The position numbers were made by a program, and so were the translations under genes. From contig CANNIA010000005.1 of the NCBI GenBank assembly GCA_947504705.1, forward strand, positions 88,525 through 152,524: a DNA stretch of 64,000 bases, in the 5' to 3' direction. The notes below the pieces were generated by a model that searched no databases, was not told where the DNA came from, and was given only the letters and a program-made list of their open reading frames with translations. This stretch comes from Paracoccaceae bacterium (GTDB lineage Bacteria; Pseudomonadota; Alphaproteobacteria; Rhodobacterales; Rhodobacteraceae). Below, piece after piece: positions 55,060-63,865 of this stretch; the stretch's first letter is position 1; each line of letters opens with the position of its first letter.

Positions 55060-56163
55060 ATGAAGCTGAATCGCAGACAGGCCTTGATCGGAACCGGTGC
55101 CGTTCTTGCCGCGCCATGGGTTCGCCCATCCTGGGCGCAGGCCGGAACAGTAAACGTCTACAACTGGTCCGACTATATTGGCGAGACGACGCTGGAAGAT
55201 TTCGCCGCCGAGACCGGGATCGAGGTTGTCTACGACCTTTATGCCAGCGCCGAAGAGATGCAGGCAAAGCTTCTGGCAGGATCGACCGGATACGATGTGG
55301 TGCTGCATTCGGGGCAGGGCTTGCCGCGATCGGTCAAGGCGGGCGTGCTGCAGAAGATCGACAAATCCAAGTTGACCGGTTTGGGCAATCTTGATCCCGA
55401 GCTGATGAAGGTCGTCGATGGCTATGACCCTGGTGGCGAATACAGCGTTCCCTATATGTGGGGGTCGGTCGGGATCACCTACAACCTCGACATGGTCAAG
55501 GAACTGCTGCCGAATGCTGACCTGAACTCGCTTGATGTCCTGATGAAGCCCGAGAATGCGGCGCTGCTGGCCGATTGCGGGATTTCGCTTCTGGATAGCC
55601 CGAACGACATTGGTTACATGATCATGAGCTATCTAGGCATCAATCCGAACACGGCAGGCCCGGCGGAATGGGCCAAACTTGTCGAGGCGGTCAAGCCGAT
55701 CCGCGAATATATCTCGACCTTTGACAATGCGAATTATCTGACCACGCTTCCCAACAAGGAGCTTTGCGTCGCCAACACCTGGTCGGGCGACTATGGCGTT
55801 GCAAAAGCGCGGGCGGCTGAAGCTGGGATCGAGCTGAACCTTGGCTATTTTATTCCCGAAACCGGGGCACCGGCCTGGTTCGATCTTTGGGCAATGCCGG
55901 TGGACGCGCAGAACATCGACAACGCGCACAAGTTCCTGAACTACATGCTGCGCCCTGAAGTGATCGCGGCCTGCACCAACTTTACTGGCTATGCCAGCGT
56001 GAACAAGGCGGCGCTGCCCTTCGTTGACCCGGCAATCGCTGCCGACCCGGCGGTCTATCCGGACGCTGCTGCAATGGCGCGGCTTTACACGCCGATCCCG
56101 CAGACGCCCGAGCAGGAAAGCGACATGACGCGCGCCTGGACCGAAATCAAGACGGGCGGCTGA
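55060..56163 (+). CDS. Polyamine-type ABC importer, binding protein with Tat signal
   Basis: A 367-aa periplasmic binding protein like PotD/PotF. It begins with a twin-arginine signal: MKLNRRQALIGTGAVLAAPW, with Arg5-Arg6 and cleavage near AQA. VYNWSDYIGE at the mature N-terminus is the classic PotF-like pattern. The Tat apparatus is encoded 20 kb upstream. Ligand: a spermidine/putrescine-like amine or derivative; not determined. Confidence 0.92.
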   Translation: MKLNRRQALIGTGAVLAAPWVRPSWAQAGTVNVYNWSDYIGETTLEDFAAETGIEVVYDLYASAEEMQAKLLAGSTGYDVVLHSGQGLPRSVKAGVLQKIDKSKLTGLGNLDPELMKVVDGYDPGGEYSVPYMWGSVGITYNLDMVKELLPNADLNSLDVLMKPENAALLADCGISLLDSPNDIGYMIMSYLGINPNTAGPAEWAKLVEAVKPIREYISTFDNANYLTTLPNKELCVANTWSGDYGVAKARAAEAGIELNLGYFIPETGAPAWFDLWAMPVDAQNIDNAHKFLNYMLRPEVIAACTNFTGYASVNKAALPFVDPAIAADPAVYPDAAAMARLYTPIPQTPEQESDMTRAWTEIKTGG

Positions 56164-56164
56164 G

Positions 56165-57259
56165 GTGGAAGAACCGTTCCTGCGGATCGAAGGCGTCTCG
56201 AAAAGTTTCGGGGCGTTTCAGGCGGTCAAGGACGTGAACCTGGCGGTCGGGAAGGGCGAGATCTTCGCCCTTCTCGGCGGTTCGGGCTGCGGCAAGACCA
56301 CGCTTCTGCGTATGCTTGCCGGTTTTGAGGAACCAACTGCAGGGAAGATCTTCCTTGATGGCCGCGATATGGCGGGCGTTCCCCCTTGGGAGCGCCCGAT
56401 CCATATGATGTTCCAATCCTATGCGATCTTTCCGCATATGACAGTCGAGGCGAATGTCGGCTACGGGCTGAAGCATGAAGCGGGTTTGACGAAAGCCGGC
56501 CGTGCGGCTCGGGTAGCCGAGATGCTGGATCTGGTGCAGCTGAAACCTTTTGCCAAGCGCAGACCGCATCAGATTTCCGGCGGGCAGCGGCAAAGGGTGG
56601 CATTGGCCCGCGCACTGGCCCGGCAGCCAAAGCTGCTTTTGCTGGATGAGCCTCTTGCAGCCTTGGACAAGAAGCTGCGTGAACATACCCAGTTCGAACT
56701 GATGTCTATCCAGGAACGTACGGGCGTCACGTTCATCGTGGTGACCCATGACCAGGAAGAGGCGATGACGCTTGCCGACCGGATTGCGGTCATGGACCGG
56801 GGCGAAGTGAAACAGGTCGGCAGCCCGACCGAGATCTACGAATTCCCGAACAGCAAGTTCGTCGCCGGTTTCATTGGATCGGTGAACAGTTTTGATGCCA
56901 CGGTTGTTGATCGCGAAGGCCCTAACTTGCGGCTGTCGGTACCCGGTTTGGGTGGAGCGGTCATTGCGCGGGACGTACCGGGGGCCGTCGCGGGGCAAAA
57001 GGTGAGCCTTGCAGTCCGACCTGAGAAGATCCAGCTTGGCAAAGAACGCCCGACAAGTCCGAACAGTTTCCAAGGTCATGTGAAGGACCTGGCCTATTTT
57101 GGCAAGGACAGCCTTTACCGGGTGGCCCTTGGTGATGCCCTGGTGCAGGCCCATGCGGTGAATGCCCGGCGCGGCGACGGCGGGGCAAGAATTGTCGACT
57201 GGGACGACGAGGTTTGGCTAAGCTTCGAGCCGAGCTCTGCCATCGTGTTGGTGAGCTGA
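56165..57259 (+). CDS. Polyamine-type ABC importer, ATP-binding protein
   Basis: A 364-aa ATPase of PotA/PotG type, GTG start 2 nt after the binding protein. Walker A GGSGCGKTTLLRMLAG, signature ISGGQRQRVALARALARQP, Walker B LLLLDEPLAALDKKL and a C-terminal TOBE domain (about 285-364). Second gene of the polyamine importer unit. Confidence 0.93.
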   Translation: MEEPFLRIEGVSKSFGAFQAVKDVNLAVGKGEIFALLGGSGCGKTTLLRMLAGFEEPTAGKIFLDGRDMAGVPPWERPIHMMFQSYAIFPHMTVEANVGYGLKHEAGLTKAGRAARVAEMLDLVQLKPFAKRRPHQISGGQRQRVALARALARQPKLLLLDEPLAALDKKLREHTQFELMSIQERTGVTFIVVTHDQEEAMTLADRIAVMDRGEVKQVGSPTEIYEFPNSKFVAGFIGSVNSFDATVVDREGPNLRLSVPGLGGAVIARDVPGAVAGQKVSLAVRPEKIQLGKERPTSPNSFQGHVKDLAYFGKDSLYRVALGDALVQAHAVNARRGDGGARIVDWDDEVWLSFEPSSAIVLVS

Positions 57260-57261
57260 CC

Positions 57262-58176
57262 ATGTCTGCTGGTCGTTTTTCGCGTTGGTTCGACCGCAAG
57301 GGCTGGGCTGGGCTGATCATCGGGGCCCCCTATGTCTGGCTGCTGGTCTTCTTCTTCCTGCCCTTTCTGATCGTTCTTTCGATCAGTCTTTCGACCAATA
57401 CCCCCACTGCGCCGCCCTTTTCCTTTGGCGGCGAGCATCCGGTGATCAACCCCAGTGCCTATGTCCGAATCCTGACCGACAGTCTTTACGTGCGGGCCTT
57501 CCTGACGTCACTTTTCAACGCCGGTGTCGCGGCGCTGCTTTGTCTGCTGGTCGGCTATCCAATGGCGCTGGGTCTGACCCGAGTGTCAACGACCTGGCGC
57601 AATGTGTTTCTGATGCTGGTTATTCTGCCGTTCTGGACCTCGTTCCTGCTGAGGGTCTATGCTTGGATGGGGCTGATGGGAAAGAACTCCTGGTTCAACG
57701 GGCTCTTGACCGATGCGTGGAATATCCTTGTGCCGATGGACTGGGCGGTGAAGTCGGTGCCGATGATGCATTCCAACTTCGCCGTCGTGCTGGTCATGGT
57801 CTATACCTACCTGCCCTTCATGATCCTGCCGCTTTATGCCAGCCTTGAACGGCTTGATCCGGTGCTGGACGAAGCGGCGATGGATCTGGGCAGCCGCCCA
57901 GCCCAGGTCTTCCGCGACGTGACGCTGCCGCAATCGGTTCCGGGGATTATCGCTGGGGGCATGCTGGTTTTCATTCCGGCGGCGGGCGAGCTAGTGATCC
58001 CGACACTGGTCGGCAACGCGTCGCAGCCGATGATCGGGCGGTTGATCTCGGACGAATTCGGCCAGGCACGCGACTGGCCGATGGCGTCTGCCATTGCTGT
58101 GGCGCTTTTGGTTTTGATGGTGGTGCCGACGATGCTCTACAGCCACTTCCAGGCCAAGGCAGAGGGTTCGAAATGA
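57262..58176 (+). CDS. Polyamine-type ABC importer, permease 1
   Basis: A 304-aa permease (PotB/PotH type): six helices, first GLIIGAPYVWLLVFFFLPFL, and the EAA loop DEAAMDLGSRPAQVFRDVTLP. Start at ATG 57262; an upstream in-frame start lies inside the ATPase gene and is less likely. Overlaps permease 2 by ATGA. Confidence 0.92.
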   Translation: MSAGRFSRWFDRKGWAGLIIGAPYVWLLVFFFLPFLIVLSISLSTNTPTAPPFSFGGEHPVINPSAYVRILTDSLYVRAFLTSLFNAGVAALLCLLVGYPMALGLTRVSTTWRNVFLMLVILPFWTSFLLRVYAWMGLMGKNSWFNGLLTDAWNILVPMDWAVKSVPMMHSNFAVVLVMVYTYLPFMILPLYASLERLDPVLDEAAMDLGSRPAQVFRDVTLPQSVPGIIAGGMLVFIPAAGELVIPTLVGNASQPMIGRLISDEFGQARDWPMASAIAVALLVLMVVPTMLYSHFQAKAEGSK

Positions 58177-59012
58177 AGCGTCGTTCTACTTTCCTGATGA
58201 CCGTCCTTGGCTTCGGCTTTGCATTTTTGTACATTCCGATCCTGTCGATGATTGTCTTTAGCTTCAATTCCTCGCGGCTGGCGACGGTATGGGGCGGGTT
58301 TTCGACCAAGTGGTATGCATCGCTCTTCTCGAACCAGAAAGTCATCGACGCGCTTTTGCTGTCGTTGAAGATTGCCCTAGTGTCTTCGACCATAGCGACG
58401 ATCCTGGGAACCATGGCCGGGATTGCGCTGGCACGGTTCACCAAGTTCCGGGGCAGAGTGGTTTTTTCGGGCCTGGTGACCGCGCCGTTGATCATGCCTG
58501 AGGTGATCACCGGGATTTCCTCGCTGATCTTCTTTATCATGTTGGCGGACTGGGTCGGCTGGCCCGGTGCGCGGGGCTTCACCACGATCACGCTGGCCCA
58601 CATCACCTTTTCGATGGTTTTTGTCAGCACCATCGTCAATGCACGCATGGTTCAATCCGACCGTGCGATTGAAGAGGCGGCGATGGACCTTGGCAGCAAG
58701 CCTTGGCAGGTGTTGTTTGACATCACCCTTCCGGTCATCTCGCCCGCGATCCTGTCGGGTTGGCTGCTGGCCTTCACGATTTCGCTGGATGACGTGGTGA
58801 TCACCTCGTTCACCACAGGGCCGGGATCAACGACGCTGCCCTTGCTGATCTGGTCCAAGGTCAAGTTGGGTGTCACGCCTGACATCAATGCGCTTGCGAC
58901 CTTGATGGTGCTGACCGTCGGAGCAGGGGTCGTTGCTGCAGGTGTGATCATGTTCCGGGCCGAAAGGCGCAGGCTTGCCGATGAGCGGTTAGCCTATCGA
59001 AACAATGACTGA
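58173..59012 (+). CDS. Polyamine-type ABC importer, permease 2
   Basis: A 279-aa permease (PotC/PotI type) with helix GFGFAFLYIPILSMIVFSFN and the EAA loop EEAAMDLGSKPWQVLFDITLP. Start ATGA-coupled, stop overlaps the cupin gene by 8 nt. It completes the importer. Confidence 0.92.
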   Translation: MKRRSTFLMTVLGFGFAFLYIPILSMIVFSFNSSRLATVWGGFSTKWYASLFSNQKVIDALLLSLKIALVSSTIATILGTMAGIALARFTKFRGRVVFSGLVTAPLIMPEVITGISSLIFFIMLADWVGWPGARGFTTITLAHITFSMVFVSTIVNARMVQSDRAIEEAAMDLGSKPWQVLFDITLPVISPAILSGWLLAFTISLDDVVITSFTTGPGSTTLPLLIWSKVKLGVTPDINALATLMVLTVGAGVVAAGVIMFRAERRRLADERLAYRNND

Positions 59013-59856
59013 CACGCTTTCCCTTCTTCATACCCCCCTGGGCGAACCGGGCTCGGGAAGGGTTCGGTATGGGGCCGCGATGGCGCTTTATCGGGACGGC
59101 CAGCTTTCGGCCGAAGCACTTGAGATCTACCGAGTTGCCTCGGCCCATGACAGGATGGATCCACTGGCGATCCTGACCGAGCGCAGTTGGCCGCTTCCGC
59201 AAGCTCTCGTCACCCCGTCTCCTGTCATGTCGCTTTACACTGTGTCGAGAGATTATCTTTTGTCGCTTTCCCACCCCGGGGCGGAGGAGGTTCGGGCAGG
59301 TTATCCAGTTGATCCGGGACCGGAGCGGCGGATGTCCTCGCGCCCCAATGCAACTGTTGACCGCTGGTTGGGCCCGGCGCTGGAGATTTTGGCAGAAACG
59401 CATCCGGGCCTTGCTGCTGCCATAGACGCCGCGCGGGATCATCTGGAATGGATCACCTATGACGCCTATCCTCTGGATCTGATTGGTGAAGACTTTTCAA
59501 TGGGGCATGCTTTTGCGTCGATCATTGGCACGGATTCGCCTTTCGCAGCCTTGGATTTTGATTCGGGTCTTTTCTTGATCGCCCCGGGAACGCTGTATCG
59601 CGACCATCGTCACCCGGCACCTGAGCTATATGCGCCGCTGACCGGCCCGCATGGCTGGCGGTTTGGCCCGGATCGGCCGATTCATGTCAAGCCTGCCCAT
59701 GATCCGGTCTGGAACCCACCGAACCTGCCGCATCTGACCAAGGTTGGCACCGTCCCCTTCCTGAGCCTTTATGCCTGGACCAAGAATGTGGATGATCCGG
59801 CCGAGGTCATTCCGGCGAATGACTGGGCGCGTCTGGAAGAGGTAGATCTTGGCTGA
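59005..59856 (+). CDS. Cupin protein resembling the DMSP-lyase family
   Basis: A 283-aa protein with a helical N-terminus (about 1-160) and a single C-terminal cupin barrel. The metal motif is YRDHRHPAPELYAPLTG: His201, His203, Glu207 and Tyr209 fit the HxHxxxEx-Y pattern of the DddQ/DMSP-lyase family, with His243 (PHLTKVG) as the second-motif ligand. Whether it cleaves DMSP or a related compound is unknown; gene context with amine importers and demethylases points to a different or broader substrate. No signal peptide. It overlaps the hydrolase gene. Confidence 0.72.
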   Translation: MTDTLSLLHTPLGEPGSGRVRYGAAMALYRDGQLSAEALEIYRVASAHDRMDPLAILTERSWPLPQALVTPSPVMSLYTVSRDYLLSLSHPGAEEVRAGYPVDPGPERRMSSRPNATVDRWLGPALEILAETHPGLAAAIDAARDHLEWITYDAYPLDLIGEDFSMGHAFASIIGTDSPFAALDFDSGLFLIAPGTLYRDHRHPAPELYAPLTGPHGWRFGPDRPIHVKPAHDPVWNPPNLPHLTKVGTVPFLSLYAWTKNVDDPAEVIPANDWARLEEVDLG

Positions 59857-61456
59857 CACAGTTCTTTACAACGCCCGCATTCGCACGATGGACCCAACCC
59901 AGCCAGAGGCCGACTGGATCCTGCTGCGGAATGGAAAGGTTGCTGCCTTGGGGAAAGGCATAGCTCCCTGGGCAACCGAGAAAATTAACGCTGGCGGCCG
60001 GCTGGTGCTTCCGGGTTTTCAGGATTCCCATATCCATCTGCTTTCCGGTGGGATTGATCTGGCAACGGCTGCCTATCTTTACGATGTTGCATCAGAAGTC
60101 GAACTCGTGAGCCAGTTGCGCGCGCATGCTGCGGCCAGACCCGACCTTGCGATAGTTATGGGATCGGGATGGCAAGCGGGGGTCTTCGGAGATCACAACC
60201 TGACAAGGGCGGTTCTGGATAGGGCCGTCACCGACCGACCGGTCTTGATCTATGACAGCTCATTCCACAACGCCTGCCTGAACAGCCTTGCAATCGAGAT
60301 GGCTGGCGTTCAGGAAATGGCTGACCCGCAAAATGGCCATATTCTCCGCAACAGCTCGGGTCGGGCGACCGGAATGCTTCATGAAGAGGTGATCCCGCTT
60401 GTCGCAGCACGCCTTCCCCAGCTTAACGACGATGATTGGCTTGCTGGGTTGCAAGCAGGTCAGGCCCACGCAAACCGTCACGGGATTACCGGGGTTCTGG
60501 ACGCCCGGGTTTCCGCTTTGGAGGCCCGCATCTATGGTCGGGCCGCTGCGGAAGGCAGCCTTACCCTGCGCGTCGCCGGAACGGCCTTGGTCACCGAGGC
60601 AGACACGCCAGAGACGGCAGTGCGGCGCCTGAGCGCCTTGCGTGCGGCGCATCCCGGACCGGATTTTCACGTGCATTCGGCCAAGTTCTTCATGGACGGA
60701 GTCTATGAAAACCGGACGGCCGCAAACCTTCAGCCTTATGCTGATGCGGTGGGCGGCAACGCTCCTTGCATGTTCGGGGCGGATGAGACAAAGGCCCTGA
60801 TGACGGCCCTTGATGCGGCCCGCTTTGCTATTCATGTGCATGTGATCGGCGATGCGGCCGCACGCCGAGCGATCGAGGGGCTGGAAGCCGCGCGTGCCGC
60901 CAACGGGCCCTGGCCCGCTCAACACCAATTGGCCCATCTGCAACTTGTTGCTCCAGAAGATTTCACGCGACTTCAGGGCCTTGCCACCGCTAATATTCAG
61001 CCGCTTTGGGCGCGGTTGGAGCCGCCTTATTCCGACCCCTCGCTGTCGATGATTGGGCAGGACCGCTGGGCGGATGTCTATGCTTTCCGCCGGATGTTGG
61101 ATTTGGGGGCCGACTGGACCCTGTCATCGGATTGGGCGGTTTCGACGCTGAACCCCTTTGAGATCATCGAAACCGCCATCACCCGGCAAAAACGTCAAGA
61201 TGACCAGCCGCTGGTGCCTTTCTTCGCAGAGGAGGCGCTGACAATTGAAGAATGTGTGCAGGGCTATACTGTAAACGCTGCCCGCGCCTGTTGGCGGGAC
61301 CATTTCACCGGTACATTGAGGTCCGGATATTCAGCCGACATGATTGTTCTGGATCGCGATGTCTTTGCAATTCCGGCCGTCGAGATTTCCCAAACGCGTG
61401 TCCTGCTAACCCTCTTCAAGGGCATGGCTGTGTGGCGAGATCCCAGTTTTTCATGA
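59849..61456 (+). CDS. YtcJ-like metal-dependent amidohydrolase
   Basis: A 535-aa hydrolase of the Amidohydro_3 (YtcJ) group. The metal motif is FQDSHIHLLSG (HxH) near 60, with HVHVIGDAAARRAIEG, HLQLV and SSDWAVS (terminal Asp) later. YtcJ proteins cleave amides or imides of uncertain identity. It ends the operon, with a GC-rich terminator after it. Here it might open a cyclic or N-acyl intermediate. Confidence 0.88.
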   Translation: MADTVLYNARIRTMDPTQPEADWILLRNGKVAALGKGIAPWATEKINAGGRLVLPGFQDSHIHLLSGGIDLATAAYLYDVASEVELVSQLRAHAAARPDLAIVMGSGWQAGVFGDHNLTRAVLDRAVTDRPVLIYDSSFHNACLNSLAIEMAGVQEMADPQNGHILRNSSGRATGMLHEEVIPLVAARLPQLNDDDWLAGLQAGQAHANRHGITGVLDARVSALEARIYGRAAAEGSLTLRVAGTALVTEADTPETAVRRLSALRAAHPGPDFHVHSAKFFMDGVYENRTAANLQPYADAVGGNAPCMFGADETKALMTALDAARFAIHVHVIGDAAARRAIEGLEAARAANGPWPAQHQLAHLQLVAPEDFTRLQGLATANIQPLWARLEPPYSDPSLSMIGQDRWADVYAFRRMLDLGADWTLSSDWAVSTLNPFEIIETAITRQKRQDDQPLVPFFAEEALTIEECVQGYTVNAARACWRDHFTGTLRSGYSADMIVLDRDVFAIPAVEISQTRVLLTLFKGMAVWRDPSFS

Positions 61457-61458
61457 AA

Positions 61459-61487
61459 GGGCCCCCCGCGCGTGGCGCGTGGGGCCC
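61459..61487. terminator. Terminator after the catabolic operon
   Basis: GGGCCCC and GGGGCCC (7 bp), then an inner CGCGC/GCGCG stem with loop GTG, form a strong hairpin 3 nt past the hydrolase stop. It lies between convergent genes and can serve both strands. The T-run is weak. Confidence 0.72.
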
Positions 61488-61504
61488 AACCGGCTTGAGC
61501 GGGT

Positions 61505-62602
61505 TTATTCCTGCTTCAAATTGTTGAACTCATCGAGACCCGACGCCACGATATCGTACCATTCACCAGACTCGCGCATCTCGGCGATGCCGGCATCCAG
61601 CAGGTCCAGATATTCGCGGCCATGCGGGTTCTTCTTGGAACTGATGAAGTGGTAGCTGATGAAAGTAGCAAGAGCCGGGTTCACCACGACCAAATCTTCG
61701 GCCTTGAGATCCTTGAAGTTCTCGGTCGCAGTTTCGGATTCGATCGAATAGAGGTCGACTTCGCCTTTGAGAAGCATTTCAGCGCATTCAAGCGTCGTCT
61801 TGGGGTGCACGAAAGTCACCAGTGGCTCGGCCAGCCCCTGAACCTCGAGGTCGCTGACTGGCCAGGCTTCCGGGCGGCAAATCTTGGCACCGGCATAGTC
61901 GGCGAAGTCGCGCGCCTCGGCATACTTGCTGTCGACGAGCGTATTGAAGGCGTAGGCGGTTTCGTAGATCGGCAAGGAATAATCGAACTCCGTGCACATC
62001 TTCTGTCCAAACTCACCCAATGCATCAAGCTTGGTACAATCCGAAGATTCCCAGGCAATCGATATGTCGAAGGCATTTGATGGCAAGAGAACGTCGATAT
62101 GCGACATCCAGTCGTTGACCCAGGATATCTTGTAGTCACGATGGTTTCCGCCGCGCTGCATCGCGGTTTTGGCCATGCGTACGAAGATGCCGCCGTCAGT
62201 CAGGCTTTCGTCGGTAAAGGGCATCCAGTCGTTCGAGGTGACAAACTTGATTGCAGGCTGATATTCTTGGTCTGCCGGGGCCTCGGCTTCCGCTTTGGCG
62301 GTCTCGGCATCGATGACATCGGTTAGTGCCTGATCGGCGCTGAGACGGCCGTCTTCGCAAGGCAGGACCAGTTGCAGGCCGACCGGCAAGCTGTTGGGGT
62401 TCGCCGCGAGCGCATCGCGGTTCGCGTTGAAGATCATCTGGTAATCGTAGGACCCATAGGCAGCCTGGGCGATCGAACCAAGCGAGTCGCCCTCCGTCAC
62501 TGTGTAGGTCGTACAAGCATCTTGTGCGGCAGCGGCAAGCGGGAACGCAAAAAGCGCCAACGCAATGCCGGTCAGGTGCTGCGAGAGACTGGTCTTGGGC
62601 AT
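61505..62602 (-). CDS. LysM plus periplasmic solute-binding domain fusion, copy 1
   Basis: A 365-aa exported protein (signal peptide through about residue 26, ending AAAQD). Residues about 28-80 are a LysM-type domain (TYTVTEGDSLGSIAQAAYGS, ending LQLVLPCED); the rest (about 118-360) is an SBP_bac_3-like fold with FVTSNDWMPFTDESLTDGG and paired Cys. It is unlike normal importer binding proteins, being tethered, as I read it, to peptidoglycan. No permease is adjacent. A paralogue lies upstream on the same strand. Start ATG 62602. Confidence 0.8.
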   Translation of the reverse strand: MPKTSLSQHLTGIALALFAFPLAAAAQDACTTYTVTEGDSLGSIAQAAYGSYDYQMIFNANRDALAANPNSLPVGLQLVLPCEDGRLSADQALTDVIDAETAKAEAEAPADQEYQPAIKFVTSNDWMPFTDESLTDGGIFVRMAKTAMQRGGNHRDYKISWVNDWMSHIDVLLPSNAFDISIAWESSDCTKLDALGEFGQKMCTEFDYSLPIYETAYAFNTLVDSKYAEARDFADYAGAKICRPEAWPVSDLEVQGLAEPLVTFVHPKTTLECAEMLLKGEVDLYSIESETATENFKDLKAEDLVVVNPALATFISYHFISSKKNPHGREYLDLLDAGIAEMRESGEWYDIVASGLDEFNNLKQE

Positions 62603-62766
62603 GGTCCATATTCCTCCAGAGTCTGGATGTTCCGTCATGATCCGAGGAAGCTCGGGGCCCCTACGCACATGAAAAGAAAAGCAGCAGTGTCGTTCGTAAA
62701 TCTTGTCAGCACTGGCTGGTCTAATGACCGGGATCTGATCCGTTGACCTGCCAGCTTGGGAGCAAA

Positions 62767-62795
62767 GGGGCCCGGTGCGATTTTGCTTGGGCCCC
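62767..62795 (-). terminator. Terminator for copy 2
   Basis: On the minus strand GGGGCCC and GGGCCCC pair across a 15-nt loop and are followed by CTTTGCT, just past the stop of the copy-2 gene. It lies between two tandem minus-strand genes, implying separate transcription. Confidence 0.65.
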
Positions 62796-62818
62796 CACCG
62801 ATGTTTGGCTTGAAAGGT

Positions 62819-63865
62819 TCACTGGCTTTGTTTGTTGTACTCGTCGAGGCCCGCGGCCACGATGTCATACCACTCGCCGGACTCGCGCATTTCGGTCAGT
62901 CCGCGGTTGATCATTGCGAGATAGACGCGGCCACGTGGGTTGCTCTTCGACACGATCAGGTGGAACGTCGGAAACTGCACAAGATAGGGGTTCACCGCGA
63001 TCTTGTCGGTTGCTCCAAGGTTCTCGAACAGAACGGCTGCAGTCTCAATTCCATCGGCATAGACATCTGCCTCGCCATTGACCAACGCCTCGGCGCAGTC
63101 CTCCAGTGAGGGCAAGAGAACCATGGTGATGAAAGGCTCGACCAGACCATTGTATTCAAGTTGCTCCATCTCCCAGTCTTTCGGACGGCAAATGCGGGCG
63201 CCCTTGAACTCGCTATAGTCTTTGACATTCGCATAAGGGCTGTCAGAAAGCGTGACGTAAGAGAATGCCATTTCGTAGATGGGCAACGATTTGTCGAATT
63301 CGGTACAGCGGTATCGCGAATATTCGCCAAGCACATCCATTTTCGAGCAGTCCGGCATCTGCCATGCGACCGAAACGTCCATCGCACCGGTGGGCAAGAG
63401 GGTGGTCAAATGTGCACCCCAGTCATCAACCCAGTTCAACTCGGCGTCCCGGTCGTTGCCCCCCCGCTGCAAGGCGGTCATCGCAAGATTGTTCAGAATG
63501 CCACCACCGGTAAGGGATTCATCGGTAAAGGGCGGCCACCCGTTCGCGGTCACGAATTTCAGCGGCGGTTCATAGAGGGCATTCTTCTTTTTCTTGGTCT
63601 GTGCCTTTTCGGATTCTGCCGTAGTAACCGAGGCCAGTTCGGTATCGGCGTTCAACTGGCCGTTGTCGCAGGGAAGAATCAGCTGCAGTCCGGCTGGAAG
63701 CTCGTTCGGGTTGGCCGCCAAGGCATCACGGTTCGCGTTGAAGATCATCTGATAGTCGAAGGTGCCGTAGGCGGTCTGGGCGATCGTTGCCAGCGTGTCG
63801 CCGGACGCTACCGTATAGGTTGTGCATGCCTCTTGCGAAAAGGCTAAATGCGGCAAAGCAGCCAA
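62819..63865 (-). CDS. LysM plus periplasmic solute-binding domain fusion, copy 2 (start unresolved)
   Basis: A paralogue of copy 1 with the same order: LysM (TYTVASGDTLATIAQTAYGT) then solute-binding (FVTANGWPPFTDESLTGGG). The only standard start in frame is TTG 63865, which gives a signal peptide too short to work. The frame stays open to the window edge (64000) and contains a good hydrophobic n-region (SVKSAFLAAALAALPH), but no ATG or GTG. Thus the start lies beyond the window, is non-standard, or a frameshift hides it. The coding call is firm. Confidence 0.78.
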   Translation of the reverse strand: MAALPHLAFSQEACTTYTVASGDTLATIAQTAYGTFDYQMIFNANRDALAANPNELPAGLQLILPCDNGQLNADTELASVTTAESEKAQTKKKKNALYEPPLKFVTANGWPPFTDESLTGGGILNNLAMTALQRGGNDRDAELNWVDDWGAHLTTLLPTGAMDVSVAWQMPDCSKMDVLGEYSRYRCTEFDKSLPIYEMAFSYVTLSDSPYANVKDYSEFKGARICRPKDWEMEQLEYNGLVEPFITMVLLPSLEDCAEALVNGEADVYADGIETAAVLFENLGATDKIAVNPYLVQFPTFHLIVSKSNPRGRVYLAMINRGLTEMRESGEWYDIVAAGLDEYNKQSQ

